Positions 1 through 7,361 of a stretch of 49,887 bases of DNA are shown here, piece after piece. Within the stretch, counting starts at the first letter, position 1. Each line of letters begins with the position of its first letter. Made by a program: the position numbers and the translations under genes. Under the pieces are notes generated by a model. That model searched no databases, was not told the origin of the DNA, and was given only the letters and a program-made list of their open reading frames with translations. Origin of the DNA: a virus. The DNA lies in the IMG/VR virus record IMGVR_UViG_3300025164_000141, positions 1-49,887 of that record; one strand, 5' to 3'.

Positions 1-321
1 CACTCCGGGTCCCGAGTTAAGGCCCGGCATAACTGGGTGATGGACTTCGCCGATCTAGACCTGGTGGTCAAGCCCATCCTCGAGCGGTTCGACCACAAGT
101 TCATAGCCACCCAAGCCGATGAGCTTGGGGAGCCCGGCTGGAAAGTGTCGGTGGTAGCCCGAACTCGAGATGTGGTCTTTGCCGAGACCTTGGACTCAAC
201 GGCTGAGAGCCTAGCTGAGTGGTTTGGGTACGAGATCGGAATGAAGCTGGGCCCCTCACCCCACCTGACAGAGGTAACAGTGTGGGAGACTCCGAAGAGC
301 AGAGCAACATGGACACCGTAG
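1..321 (+). CDS. queD: 6-carboxytetrahydropterin synthase QueD, C-terminal part (5' end cut by window edge)
   Basis: The frame is open from base 1; the first methionine-type codons at 37 and 40 are internal. The family pattern is clear: WVMDFADL (the (I/V)(I/M)DF strand), then ERFDHKFI (catalytic Asp-His region), a helix with AESLAEWFGYEIG, and the closing strand VTVWETP with the substrate-binding Glu. QueD converts dihydroneopterin triphosphate to 6-carboxy-tetrahydropterin, the second step towards preQ0. The N-terminal part with the zinc-binding histidines is at the other window end (49761-49887), just after queC. Together they give a protein of about 150 residues, slightly longer than E. 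coli QueD because of a longer loop before WVMDF. The order queC-queD-small ORF-queE-ORF-folE supports the call. Confidence 0.9.
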   Translation, partial: HSGSRVKARHNWVMDFADLDLVVKPILERFDHKFIATQADELGEPGWKVSVVARTRDVVFAETLDSTAESLAEWFGYEIGMKLGPSPHLTEVTVWETPKSRATWTP

Positions 322-587
322 ACCAGCTAGAGCAGACTCGTGGCCAGGAATATGGCTACGATGCGTGGAGGATCTCGTCTGCCATTCTCCGGATCCTACC
401 CCTCAACAAGATTCGGGAGGCTGGGTTCTTGTCACCCGTAGCCAGTATGGTGAGGAAGCTGGTCCGTGCTGCCAACGATCCCACCAAGGCCGAGCATTGG
501 GCCGACATGGAAGTGTACATCCGTTTGATCCGCAAGGCCACTGAGCAGCCCGCCTCTGGCCCTAGCCCTCACGGAGGAGGAACCTAG
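309..587 (+). CDS. hypothetical protein between queD and queE
   Basis: This 92-residue protein of unknown function starts with the ATG at 309, overlapping the last 13 bases of queD. A longer frame upstream would overlap queD by 100 bases and is less likely. The predicted product is mostly helical and basic in the middle (MVRKLVRAANDP), with a polar Pro/Gly-rich tail. There are no cysteine motifs, no signal peptide and no membrane segment. It sits inside the preQ0 operon and ends two bases before the queE start, so it is co-transcribed with the modification genes. It might be an accessory factor, but nothing in its sequence shows this. It resembles no family I can name. Confidence 0.6.
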   Translation: MDTVDQLEQTRGQEYGYDAWRISSAILRILPLNKIREAGFLSPVASMVRKLVRAANDPTKAEHWADMEVYIRLIRKATEQPASGPSPHGGGT

Positions 588-589
588 GG

Positions 590-1270
590 GTGAGACAAGA
601 CTATCAGGTCAACGAGATATTCTCCAGCATCCAGGGGGAGGGACGACAGGTCGGTAGGGTGGCTACGTTTATCCGCCTCCAGGGGTGTCCTGTCGGTTGC
701 GAGTGGTGCGATACGAAGTACACGTGGTTCAAGGGCGGCTCTCGTATGAGCCTCTACGAGATCTGGCAAGAGGTCCGACATCCTTGGGTAGTGATTACGG
801 GTGGGGAGCCTACCCTGTATGACCTAGATGGGCTGATAGAGGGCATCGACGAGCTGGACCAGGAGTTCAAGGAACGGCGACCTGCCCCACTCTACCGGGT
901 GTTCCAGTTGGAGACCTCCGGGCTCCATGAGCTCAAGGGTAAGCGAGTCCCAGACTGGGTTACGATCTCGCCCAAGCATCGACTCCAGTACCAGGTGCCC
1001 GACTCCCTGCTCAGGTATGCCAACGAGTTGAAGTTCGTGGTGGACGAGCACTTCACCCCCTCCATAGCCGAGGATCTACAGACCCGGTGCAACGAGATCA
1101 GTGTCCCCAACCCGGACTCTACCTTCCACCACGGTAGGGTGTCGGTAGTCCTCATGCCCGAAGGCTGCCCTCCCAAGCCTGAGATGATCGCTCTGACTCT
1201 CATCGTCCTCAACGACCACCCCGATTGGTTCTACGGCGATCGCATTCAGTATCGGATCGGAGTACCGTAA
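590..1270 (+). CDS. queE: 7-carboxy-7-deazaguanine synthase QueE (radical SAM)
   Basis: QueE rearranges 6-carboxy-tetrahydropterin to 7-carboxy-7-deazaguanine (CDG), the third step of preQ0 synthesis, using SAM and a 4Fe-4S cluster. The N-terminus has the family signature EIFSSIQGEG, then the cluster motif CPVGCEWC (Cys33, Cys37, Cys40), followed by DTKYTW. VVITGGEPTLYD is the SAM-binding GGE motif, and the central strand WVTISPKH matches the QueE core. At 226 residues the length is normal. It starts with GTG at 590 behind GGAGGAGGAA; no ATG lies near the N-terminus. It overlaps the next gene by one base (TAATG). All catalytic residues look intact, so it should be active. Confidence 0.93.
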   Translation: MRQDYQVNEIFSSIQGEGRQVGRVATFIRLQGCPVGCEWCDTKYTWFKGGSRMSLYEIWQEVRHPWVVITGGEPTLYDLDGLIEGIDELDQEFKERRPAPLYRVFQLETSGLHELKGKRVPDWVTISPKHRLQYQVPDSLLRYANELKFVVDEHFTPSIAEDLQTRCNEISVPNPDSTFHHGRVSVVLMPEGCPPKPEMIALTLIVLNDHPDWFYGDRIQYRIGVP

Positions 1271-1569
1271 TGACTAAGCAGAAGAAACTGATCAACTACC
1301 TCCGTGTGGAGGTGAGTATCGGGCGGGTTGACCCGCATCCTGAGCAGGACAAGGAGCCACTAGCCCGAACCTGCCACATCTGCAAGCATGGGTCCTTCGA
1401 GATGGTCTTCGATCGGAGGGAGGGGAAGGAGGATCCGGAGCGACTCCTACGCACTAAGAGGGGTCGAGCCTATGTCTGGCTGGTGCTCCATAGCGCCGCA
1501 TCCCACTACCTTCACCTTTTCATTACGGAGAACCTTAAGGCGATAGGACGATCGAAGGTGTGGGGATGA
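1270..1569 (+). CDS. hypothetical protein in the preQ0 operon
   Basis: This 99-residue protein has unknown function. The ATG at 1270 shares its A with the queE stop codon, and the gene ends overlapping the folE ATG (ATGA), so it is tightly coupled to both. The only visible motif is a single CHIC near residue 35 with no second Cys pair, so a zinc site would need other ligands. The rest is basic, with FDRREGKEDPERLLRTKRG followed by a hydrophobic helix around AYVWLVLHSAASHYLHLF that is probably soluble rather than membrane-spanning. Its place between queE and folE suggests a role tied to modification, but that is context only. Confidence 0.6.
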   Translation: MTKQKKLINYLRVEVSIGRVDPHPEQDKEPLARTCHICKHGSFEMVFDRREGKEDPERLLRTKRGRAYVWLVLHSAASHYLHLFITENLKAIGRSKVWG

Positions 1570-2099
1570 CTTACGAACTGGACTTACAGGAGATCCTATC
1601 CGGGATGTTCGGGGAGGACACCTGGGACGACTCCTCCAAACGAACAGCAGAGAGGGTGGTCAAGTACTGGGCAGAGTTCTACACTATGGGTAAGCCACCT
1701 AGGCTGACGACGTTCGAGGCGTATGCACAGCAGCTCATCGTAGTCAAGGGGATCCAGTTCTCTAGTATCTGCTGTCACCACCTACTGCCGTTCTTCGGAG
1801 AGGTCCATGTGGGATACCTTCCGCACACACGGATGGTCGGGCTCTCGAAGATACCCAGGGTGGTAGAGTACTTCTCACGGAGGCCTCAGACTCAGGAGCG
1901 AATGACGGCCAACATAGCAGACTACCTCAAGAAGGGACTTGAGGCCAAGGCCGTTGGAGTGGTAGTCCAAGCAACGCACACGTGCATGGTTGCCCGAGGC
2001 ATACGAGCTAATGGGGCAAGCATGCTTACGTCCGAGATGCGAGGAATCTTCCTCACCTCAGACCGCCCCCGAGCGGAGTTCCTGGAGTTGATCCGATGA
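1566..2099 (+). CDS. folE: GTP cyclohydrolase I FolE
   Basis: FolE converts GTP to dihydroneopterin triphosphate, the first committed step of both folate and preQ0 synthesis. The zinc ligands are visible: Cys69 and His72 in SSICCHHLLPF (usually CEHH, here CCHH) and Cys140 in THTCMVARG. VGLSKIPRVVEYFSRRPQTQER is the conserved helix-strand core with the Q.QER motif, and the C-terminus RAEFLELI matches the family. At 177 residues it is near the short end of bacterial FolE (about 180-220). The ATG at 1566 overlaps the preceding stop (ATGA); a GTG at 1560 is an alternative. The downstream gene starts at its own ATGA overlap. Confidence 0.93.
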   Translation: MTYELDLQEILSGMFGEDTWDDSSKRTAERVVKYWAEFYTMGKPPRLTTFEAYAQQLIVVKGIQFSSICCHHLLPFFGEVHVGYLPHTRMVGLSKIPRVVEYFSRRPQTQERMTANIADYLKKGLEAKAVGVVVQATHTCMVARGIRANGASMLTSEMRGIFLTSDRPRAEFLELIR

Positions 2100-2281
2100 G
2101 TTATTGGATAGACCATTGCAGAGTGTGTGGCACCTCCCTACAGCTCACACTACTGGAGGGTATCGGCTTCCGGGCGGACGGTACGAGGCTGTGGAAGACG
2201 TGGTCCGTTATGCGCTGCGTAATCTGTCTGGGATGGTGGGAGGTCATACATCGTGAAGATAGCCCATATAGTACCGACTGA
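2096..2281 (+). CDS. small zinc-ribbon-like protein
   Basis: This 61-residue protein has two Cys pairs, CRVC near residue 8 and CVIC near residue 41, a spacing typical of a zinc ribbon. The region between them is short strands with an aromatic cluster (LWKTW, LGWWEVI). It begins with ATGA overlapping the folE stop and extends 29 bases into dpdA. The function is unknown. Small Cys4 proteins of this kind are common in phages and can bind nucleic acid or protein partners. A link to base modification is suggested only by its place between folE and the transglycosylase. Confidence 0.6.
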   Translation: MSYWIDHCRVCGTSLQLTLLEGIGFRADGTRLWKTWSVMRCVICLGWWEVIHREDSPYSTD

Positions 2282-3014
2282 GAACTTGCAGCAGGTCGAG
2301 CACTATGGGTACCACATGGCCCTGGCTCCCCGATTGGAGCAGGACCCGGTGTATCGAGAGTGGTTCCGCCGCCAGCATAGCCTCGGGAAGTTCCTCATCG
2401 TCGACAACGGAGTTATGGAGCCCGAGCTTGGGGAGGCCCTGGACTTCCGGGAGGTGGTGGACCTGGCTAACTACGTAGGGGCGGACGAGGTATGCCTTCC
2501 CGACGTGCCCTACAGGGGGGAGGAGACCTACGACTCCACCAAGGAGGCCCAGCATCTAGTCGAACCCTGTCGAAGGCTATTGATCCCTCAGGGTGAGGAC
2601 TACACCCGGTATCTGATTTGTGCAGTTAGGCTACTACTCTTGGATCCGGTCTGCCTTGGCCTCAACCGGGCCCCTCTGAAGTTTGGGTACACCCGCTCCG
2701 ATGTGCTCAAGTACCTAGACAAGCACGGCTGGAGGTGGCGGGTACCTTTTCATGCGATGGGTCTGTGGGAGAACCCTGAGCGAGAGGTGGTCGAGCTCCG
2801 TGGGAAGGTTCGGGGCCTCGATACAGGTGCTGCTGCCGCCTGCGCTCAGCAGGGAGAGGGATTAAAGAAGAGAGAGGGGCACATCGGACTGGACCACAGA
2901 CTCGGGGTGGTTGCGTGGGGAACCCTGCAGCAGAACCTGGAGACACTAGATGGATGGGCTAATACTACCGAAGAGTCCGGGGGCGGACTGTCAGAACTGC
3001 ACCCTGAGGGCTGA
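2253..3014 (+). CDS. dpdA: DpdA-like DNA-guanine transglycosylase (7-deazaguanine insertion into DNA)
   Basis: The 253-residue protein aligns by motif with the TIM barrel of tRNA-guanine transglycosylases. FLIVDNGVMEPE holds Asp51, equivalent to the DSGGF general acid/base. ADEVCLPDVPY holds Asp84, equivalent to the base-recognising FDEC Asp. IPQGEDY matches the IVQGG base-binding loop, HAMGLWENPE matches the LMGVG.P.D strand, and RGLDTG supplies Asp190, the expected nucleophile. It is much shorter than tRNA TGT and lacks the C-terminal zinc site, as in phage DpdA enzymes that swap guanine in DNA for preQ0-type bases. It starts with GTG at 2253 and lies in one operon with folE, queD, queE and queC. 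No QueF, ArcS or amidotransferase fusion was seen, so dPreQ0 is the simplest predicted product. Confidence 0.82.
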   Translation: MKIAHIVPTENLQQVEHYGYHMALAPRLEQDPVYREWFRRQHSLGKFLIVDNGVMEPELGEALDFREVVDLANYVGADEVCLPDVPYRGEETYDSTKEAQHLVEPCRRLLIPQGEDYTRYLICAVRLLLLDPVCLGLNRAPLKFGYTRSDVLKYLDKHGWRWRVPFHAMGLWENPEREVVELRGKVRGLDTGAAAACAQQGEGLKKREGHIGLDHRLGVVAWGTLQQNLETLDGWANTTEESGGGLSELHPEG

Positions 3015-5409
3015 GGCATTTGTTCCACCTGCGGGCCCTGCACAGCCCCAGCTTGTAGTGGTGGGAGAGGCTCCGGGTGCGGATGAGGTCCGAGTGGGGG
3101 AGCCCTTCGTTGGGAAGTCTGGCCAGTTGCTCCAGGCCATGCTGAAGCAGGTTGGGCAGGAGTGGGAGGGGGTCTGGCGTACCAACGTGGTGCTGTGCAG
3201 GCCTCCGAAGAACCGAACCCCCACCCAGCTGGAGCAGAAGTGCTGTGCACCTAGGCTCTTTGAGGAGCTGGAGCAACTGGGAGAGTCCGTACCACTGGTG
3301 GCCCTAGGTCGGACAGCAGAGCACTCCCTCCGAGTAGAAGAGCAAGGGGTATGGTACGGGAACCGCATCTCGACCTACCACCCTGCCTACGTTCTCCGCA
3401 ACCCCAAGGAGGCCTATACGGTCTATCAGACCCTCCGTAAGGCCGTTCAGATCCCCCACCAGCAGCCGATCGAACCCCTAGTATTCGTATGTCAGAGTGT
3501 GGTGGAGGTTTACGACGCCCTTAGAGAGCTAGAGAAGCTTAACGATGGGCGTATACTTATCTGGGATCTGGAGACCGAGCAGAGGGTGTGGTACCGAGAT
3601 CCGATCCTCTGTATGCAGCTAGCTACTGACAATCTGAGTGCGGTGGTGGTTCCTAAGGAGTTCCTGCACCTCCCTGAGATTCGGGAAGGGGTGCGGAGCC
3701 TACTGCTGGGGTGGAAGGGGCCGAATGGAGGTCATAACGTCAAGTTTGACATGAACTTCCTAGCGGGGCAGTGGGGCGTGGACTGGGCATTCGAGCAGAG
3801 GCCCACGATTGATACGATGCTCATGCACTACGTCCTTAAGGAGACAACGGGGGAGCATGGCCTGAAGTTTCTTGCAGGGTACTACTTCGATGCACCTGAC
3901 TACGAGGCTGGTCTGGTAGGACCCTATCTCAGGTCGCAGGAGGACTTGTGGTCCAAGGTTCCGCCCCCCTTGCTTCATGAGTATGGTGGCAAGGACGTGT
4001 GCTACAACCGAATGCTCGTCGACCCTCTAGAAGGGGAAGTAAGGGCGCAGGGGTTGTGGGGCCTCTATGAGTTCCTCATGCAGGCCAACTGGGCCGTGCA
4101 CAAGATGGAGCAACGGGGCATTCGGATGGACCGGGAGTGGCTCAAGAAGGTAGAGGAGAGGCTATCTCAGGAGTGTTGGGAGCATACCGAGGAGATGGAG
4201 TTCATTGCGGACGAGGCCCTAGGTAGGTGGGGTGGGCAGGTGCCTCCCTGGTTCAACGGAGAGGAGCCGAAGCGGGCCCCGGCCAAGTTCCATCGGGTGA
4301 TTGAGAACATTGACGAGGATGGGCTGAACACCAATTCGCCCGACCAGCTAGCCGTACTGATGTTTGACCTGCTCGGGCTGCCCACAGCGATGGACCCCAA
4401 GGAGGGAAGGAAGCATCCACGAACCACAGCAGCCAATACCCTGCGTATACTTGAGAAACTCCCAACCCTAACGGAGGAACAAGGTGCGTTTCTTCAGGAA
4501 CTTATCTACTATCGCAAGAAGAATAAGCTTCTCACTGCGTATGTCAATAACCTTCTTCCGATTCTTGATGAGCAGGACCGTGTACACACCGGTTTCCTCA
4601 TCCACGGGACAGAGACCGGACGACTATCTGCTCGAGATCCAGCTCTCCAAACCATTCCACGAGAAGGGGATGAGAACGATCCTTTCTCGTCTCTCGGAAA
4701 CCTCATACGAGGGGCGTTTGTTCCCGCCCTGGGACACAAGCTTATCGTGGCAGACTACGCTCAGGCTGAGTTGCGAGTCGCAGCCCACCTATCCCAGGAA
4801 CCCTTCCTACTCCACGCCTTTAGATCCGGAAGGGATATCCACTCCTTCGTAACCGAGGGGATGTTCGGAGAGGGGTGGACGAAGGAGAATAGGTCGGAGA
4901 CCAAGCGACTAGTGTTCTGCACATTGTACGGAGGGACAGCCTATAACTTTGCCAGTGACTATGCCGTACCCTACGACCGGGCCCAGGTGATGTACGAAAA
5001 GCTGGTGGGACTGATGCCGGGGTTCTACGGACCAGGTGGCTACATCGACCAGCAGTTTGACCTACTGAGGCAGAGGGGCTACGTGGAGACCATCCTTGGC
5101 CGACGGCGGAGGGTCCCCCTTATCCTTGAGGAGAACCGGAAGGAAGCTCGGAAGATTGCACTCAATGCACCTATCCAGGGAGGGGCCCACGAACTTACGA
5201 TGCTCTCGTGGGTACAGCTAACCAAGCTGGGATACTTGACCATGTTGGAGGTGCATGACTCCGTACTACTAGAGGCCCGGGAAAGCGAGGCTGACCTGGT
5301 GGCGACGGAGGTCGAGAAGGTGATGGTACGGTGGGGGGAGAAGTACTATCCCTCAGTACCCTGGAAGGCCGATGTGAGAATCCGAAACCGATGGGGTCGA
5401 GATGAATGA
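2950..5409 (+). CDS. polA: Fusion of family-4 uracil-DNA glycosylase-like domain to family A DNA polymerase with 3'-5' exonuclease
   Basis: This is the replicative polymerase, 819 residues. Residues 10-175 match Fe-S (family 4) uracil-DNA glycosylase: CQNC (Cys14, Cys17), GEAPGADEV, EPFVGKSGQLL, CRPPKNRTPT with Cys83 and Cys98/99, and HPAYVLRNP. Next comes the exonuclease: WDLETE, GHNVKFDMNFL and YGGKDVCYN, all three motifs with their acidic residues. The polymerase has motif A IVADYAQAELR, motif B RSETKRLVFCTLYGG and motif C LEVHDSVLLEA (HDS rather than the usual HDE). Phe656 aligns with E. coli Phe762, the sugar-discriminating position. The start at 2950 overlaps dpdA by 65 bases and is needed to include the first two cysteines. 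A related N-terminal region is known in SPO1 polymerase. Confidence 0.93.
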   Translation: MDGLILPKSPGADCQNCTLRAEAFVPPAGPAQPQLVVVGEAPGADEVRVGEPFVGKSGQLLQAMLKQVGQEWEGVWRTNVVLCRPPKNRTPTQLEQKCCAPRLFEELEQLGESVPLVALGRTAEHSLRVEEQGVWYGNRISTYHPAYVLRNPKEAYTVYQTLRKAVQIPHQQPIEPLVFVCQSVVEVYDALRELEKLNDGRILIWDLETEQRVWYRDPILCMQLATDNLSAVVVPKEFLHLPEIREGVRSLLLGWKGPNGGHNVKFDMNFLAGQWGVDWAFEQRPTIDTMLMHYVLKETTGEHGLKFLAGYYFDAPDYEAGLVGPYLRSQEDLWSKVPPPLLHEYGGKDVCYNRMLVDPLEGEVRAQGLWGLYEFLMQANWAVHKMEQRGIRMDREWLKKVEERLSQECWEHTEEMEFIADEALGRWGGQVPPWFNGEEPKRAPAKFHRVIENIDEDGLNTNSPDQLAVLMFDLLGLPTAMDPKEGRKHPRTTAANTLRILEKLPTLTEEQGAFLQELIYYRKKNKLLTAYVNNLLPILDEQDRVHTGFLIHGTETGRLSARDPALQTIPREGDENDPFSSLGNLIRGAFVPALGHKLIVADYAQAELRVAAHLSQEPFLLHAFRSGRDIHSFVTEGMFGEGWTKENRSETKRLVFCTLYGGTAYNFASDYAVPYDRAQVMYEKLVGLMPGFYGPGGYIDQQFDLLRQRGYVETILGRRRRVPLILEENRKEARKIALNAPIQGGAHELTMLSWVQLTKLGYLTMLEVHDSVLLEARESEADLVATEVEKVMVRWGEKYYPSVPWKADVRIRNRWGRDE

Positions 5410-5872
5410 GCGCCAGCTAGCGGTAGTGTCCGAGATCATTCGGGACAAGGGGAGGATCTACGTTAAGGAGGTGGATGGGCTGCTACACGTTTCCATCCAC
5501 GTGTTCTCTCGGGATATTGGGCTGATCGATAAGCTGGCTCGCTCCGGGGTGGGGAGGGTGAATACTATTCCGGGAGGTACTCGCGACTGGTCATGGGCAA
5601 GGCGACACGAACTTCGCAAGTACCTTCCCGGAATTGTCTCCAGGATGCCGGAGGGTAGGAAGAAGGAGCTATTGGCAGAGGTTTACCGGAGTACGATTGC
5701 CGGGCAACGACGCCAGGAGGTCCTACTTGCCCTTCAGGCCGTCCTCCAAGGCCGTACCGAAGATGAAGGCGATCCAGACAGCGGCGATCGCCGTGGCGGA
5801 GGCCTCCGGGGGGATGCTGGCATCCCCGAGGGTGACGAAGGTGGCTCCGAAGGCGGCCAGGAACTTCCGTGA
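5402..5872 (+). CDS. hypothetical protein downstream of polymerase, faintly LAGLIDADG-endonuclease-like
   Basis: This 156-residue protein overlaps the polymerase end by 8 bases. Residues 15-95 read like the C-terminal half of a LAGLIDADG domain: strands RIYVKEVDG and LHVSIHVFSRD, a helix GLIDKLARSGVG, a strand WSWARRHELRKYLPGI, and RKKELLAEV. The acidic LAGLIDADG helix itself is missing, so this may be a relic, an inactive relative or an unrelated DNA-binding fold. The last 50 residues are Gly/Asp/Arg-rich and are encoded opposite the holin gene, so that tail may simply be read-through. Homing-type genes often sit next to phage polymerase genes, which fits, but the call is weak. Confidence 0.5.
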   Translation: MNERQLAVVSEIIRDKGRIYVKEVDGLLHVSIHVFSRDIGLIDKLARSGVGRVNTIPGGTRDWSWARRHELRKYLPGIVSRMPEGRKKELLAEVYRSTIAGQRRQEVLLALQAVLQGRTEDEGDPDSGDRRGGGLRGDAGIPEGDEGGSEGGQELP

Positions 5873-5941
5873 GGTCAGGGTGTACCAGATCTTGCCAAGT
5901 ACACGCCCGAACTCAAAACGCACGTTACTGGGTGAAGCCAT
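5723..5941 (-). CDS. holin-like small membrane protein
   Basis: This 72-residue protein has a charged N-terminus and two likely membrane segments, about residues 28-42 (FLAAFGATFVTLG) and 50-66 (ATAIAAVWIAFIFGTAL), ending in a short charged tail (EDGLKGK). It lies directly after the endolysin gene, 16 bases downstream, as the last gene of the late arm, behind AAAGGAGA. Holins form membrane lesions that release the endolysin, and this size and topology fits a class II holin. No sequence motif is diagnostic, so the call rests on topology and position. Its 3' part overlaps the convergent gene on the other strand by 150 bases. Confidence 0.7.
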   Translation of the reverse strand: MASPSNVRFEFGRVLGKIWYTLTSRKFLAAFGATFVTLGDASIPPEASATAIAAVWIAFIFGTALEDGLKGK

Positions 5942-5957
5942 GATACTGTCTCCTTTT

Positions 5958-6632
5958 CTAGTGTGAGTGCTTCAGAGCCCACAGCTCCGCAACCTTCTGT
6001 TCGAGGGTCAGTGGGGGCTCCTCGTCTTCACTGACCACCTGGGACCACGTACTCTCTAGTATCTTGTTCCTGTCCACCGCCTTCTGTATCCAGCCCGGAC
6101 GCGAGTGCCAGTCGAACTGCCAGATCAGGGGTTGCGGGCTCGGATACCCCTGAATGGAAGGCCAGCCTGGTATCTCCCGAATGGTGCCTTGATACTTGGG
6201 CCAAGCTAGCCAGATGTCTGCATTGTCGAGGATGACGGAACGGATCTGGTGGTAGTGGTTGAGCAACAGGTTGTAGTTAGAGTAGAACAGCCACTTCCTC
6301 CCTAGGATTCGAGCGCCCTCTTTAAGGGCGTCCGAGACCTGATTAAGGGGGAGGGCCCATTCAAGGTCTAGAGCATCCCGGACCTGTCCCGGAATGCGGG
6401 CGGCTAGGAAGTCGTCTAGTTCTGCACGCAAGGCTCGTTGGCCTCGGGGCAGTAGGTAGGATCCGAAGGGGACGTGATGGGACTGGAGGCCCTGAATGTG
6501 TGAGTCGTAGAGGGGGTCCTTGGAGTACCCTTGCCAGCATTGGACGATGGCAAACTCCATGAAGGCAGGGTCCCGCTGTTCCCACGTTACTGTTTGGTAC
6601 CTCGAGAGGTCTACTCCATACTTGTCAGGCAT
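5958..6632 (-). CDS. GH25 muramidase endolysin
   Basis: The 224-residue protein is a GH25 (Chalaropsis-type) lysozyme that cleaves the N-acetylmuramic acid to N-acetylglucosamine bond. YGVDLSRYQ at the N-terminus supplies the first catalytic-site Asp (Asp8). FAIVQCWQG is strand 2, and DALDLEWAL carries the Asp-x-Glu pair (Asp89, Glu91). WLFYSNYN and DIWLAWPKYQ are the later barrel strands, followed by WQFDW. The last 40 residues (helical, EEPPLTLEQKVAELWAL) are a short tail, perhaps a wall-binding or multimerising segment. There is no signal peptide, so export depends on the neighbouring holin. AAGGTGG precedes the ATG. Confidence 0.92.
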   Translation of the reverse strand: MPDKYGVDLSRYQTVTWEQRDPAFMEFAIVQCWQGYSKDPLYDSHIQGLQSHHVPFGSYLLPRGQRALRAELDDFLAARIPGQVRDALDLEWALPLNQVSDALKEGARILGRKWLFYSNYNLLLNHYHQIRSVILDNADIWLAWPKYQGTIREIPGWPSIQGYPSPQPLIWQFDWHSRPGWIQKAVDRNKILESTWSQVVSEDEEPPLTLEQKVAELWALKHSH

Positions 6633-6634
6633 AG

Positions 6635-7162
6635 CTAGGCCACCTTTGCGATCTGAAAGAGAGGGGTGTAGTCACTGAAGCGTTGTACGGCCAAGTCGCC
6701 TCCACTATCTTGCCAGGCTAGCAGCTCTAAATAGTCGCCAACCACTAGCTCTACTAGGGCTAGTGGAACAACAGTTGTAGACTTGGCTGCTCCCAGGTTG
6801 GATCGGTGGTCGTAGCCTACGTCTGTAGAGGCATTCTGGCGGATCTTAGCCAGGCGGGTCCCTGTGGCATTAGCTGCAAACCTGACTGTCCCAGCGGCCA
6901 AATAAACTCCGGGAGTACGACAGGTAAGTTGGGTAGGGGCTACCATCGAGAAGAACCCATCCGTGTCGATGGTCACCAAGTCGAAGGAGATAGGAGTGTA
7001 CCCAACCGGCTCCACCCCAGAGAGGGTCTGGTTCGTTGAGCGAGAGACCCGTGCGGCTATGCCGAAGAAGAACCCTACCCCACTAGCATAGTTAAGGCGG
7101 TAGGTCTGGCGAAGGGTCTCCAGCTCCCTCTCAACGTACCCTAGCCTGTCTTCAAGACTCAT
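6635..7162 (-). CDS. virion appendage protein with C1q/TNF-like C-terminal head
   Basis: The 175-residue protein has a short N-terminal coiled coil (LEDRLGYVERELETLRQ) followed by a beta-rich region. The pattern FDLVTIDTDGFFSM, CRTPGVYLAAGTVRF, RLAKIRQN, LALVELVVGDYLELLAWQ is that of a C1q-type jelly roll, the trimeric head often found at the tips of phage fibres. It is probably a trimeric fibre or head-decoration protein involved in host contact. It lies between the endolysin and a small membrane protein at the end of the late operon. The fold is inferred from strand pattern, not from an identified relative. Confidence 0.65.
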   Translation of the reverse strand: MSLEDRLGYVERELETLRQTYRLNYASGVGFFFGIAARVSRSTNQTLSGVEPVGYTPISFDLVTIDTDGFFSMVAPTQLTCRTPGVYLAAGTVRFAANATGTRLAKIRQNASTDVGYDHRSNLGAAKSTTVVPLALVELVVGDYLELLAWQDSGGDLAVQRFSDYTPLFQIAKVA

Positions 7163-7361
7163 CAGGGGCGGGCTCCTCCTGGCGACGATGAGGAGTGTAG
7201 GGCTGAGGGGGCTTAGGCCGGGTAGGGGAACTGAGGGTGAGGGAGGGGGGCTTGATGCCTTGAGAGCCGTAGTAGTGGCCCAGTCTCAGCCCTAGGTAGA
7301 ACCCAACGGCGCCGATTAGGAAGCCGGTGGCCCCGAGAAGCGATCCCACCACGTTCTCCAT
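7152..7361 (-). CDS. small single-pass membrane protein, possible lysis accessory
   Basis: This 69-residue protein has one strong membrane segment near residues 6-27 (GSLLGATGFLIGAVGFYLGL), followed by a Pro-rich, charged tail (PPSLTLSSPTRPKPPQPY). The ATG at 7361 was chosen; an ATG at 7379 would overlap the upstream gene by 64 bases. Its place next to the endolysin cluster and its topology would suit a second holin, an antiholin or a spanin-like protein. However, it lacks the lipobox or coiled coil expected of a spanin. The tail also overlaps the start of the following gene by 11 bases. Confidence 0.55.
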   Translation of the reverse strand: MENVVGSLLGATGFLIGAVGFYLGLRLGHYYGSQGIKPPSLTLSSPTRPKPPQPYTPHRRQEEPAPDES

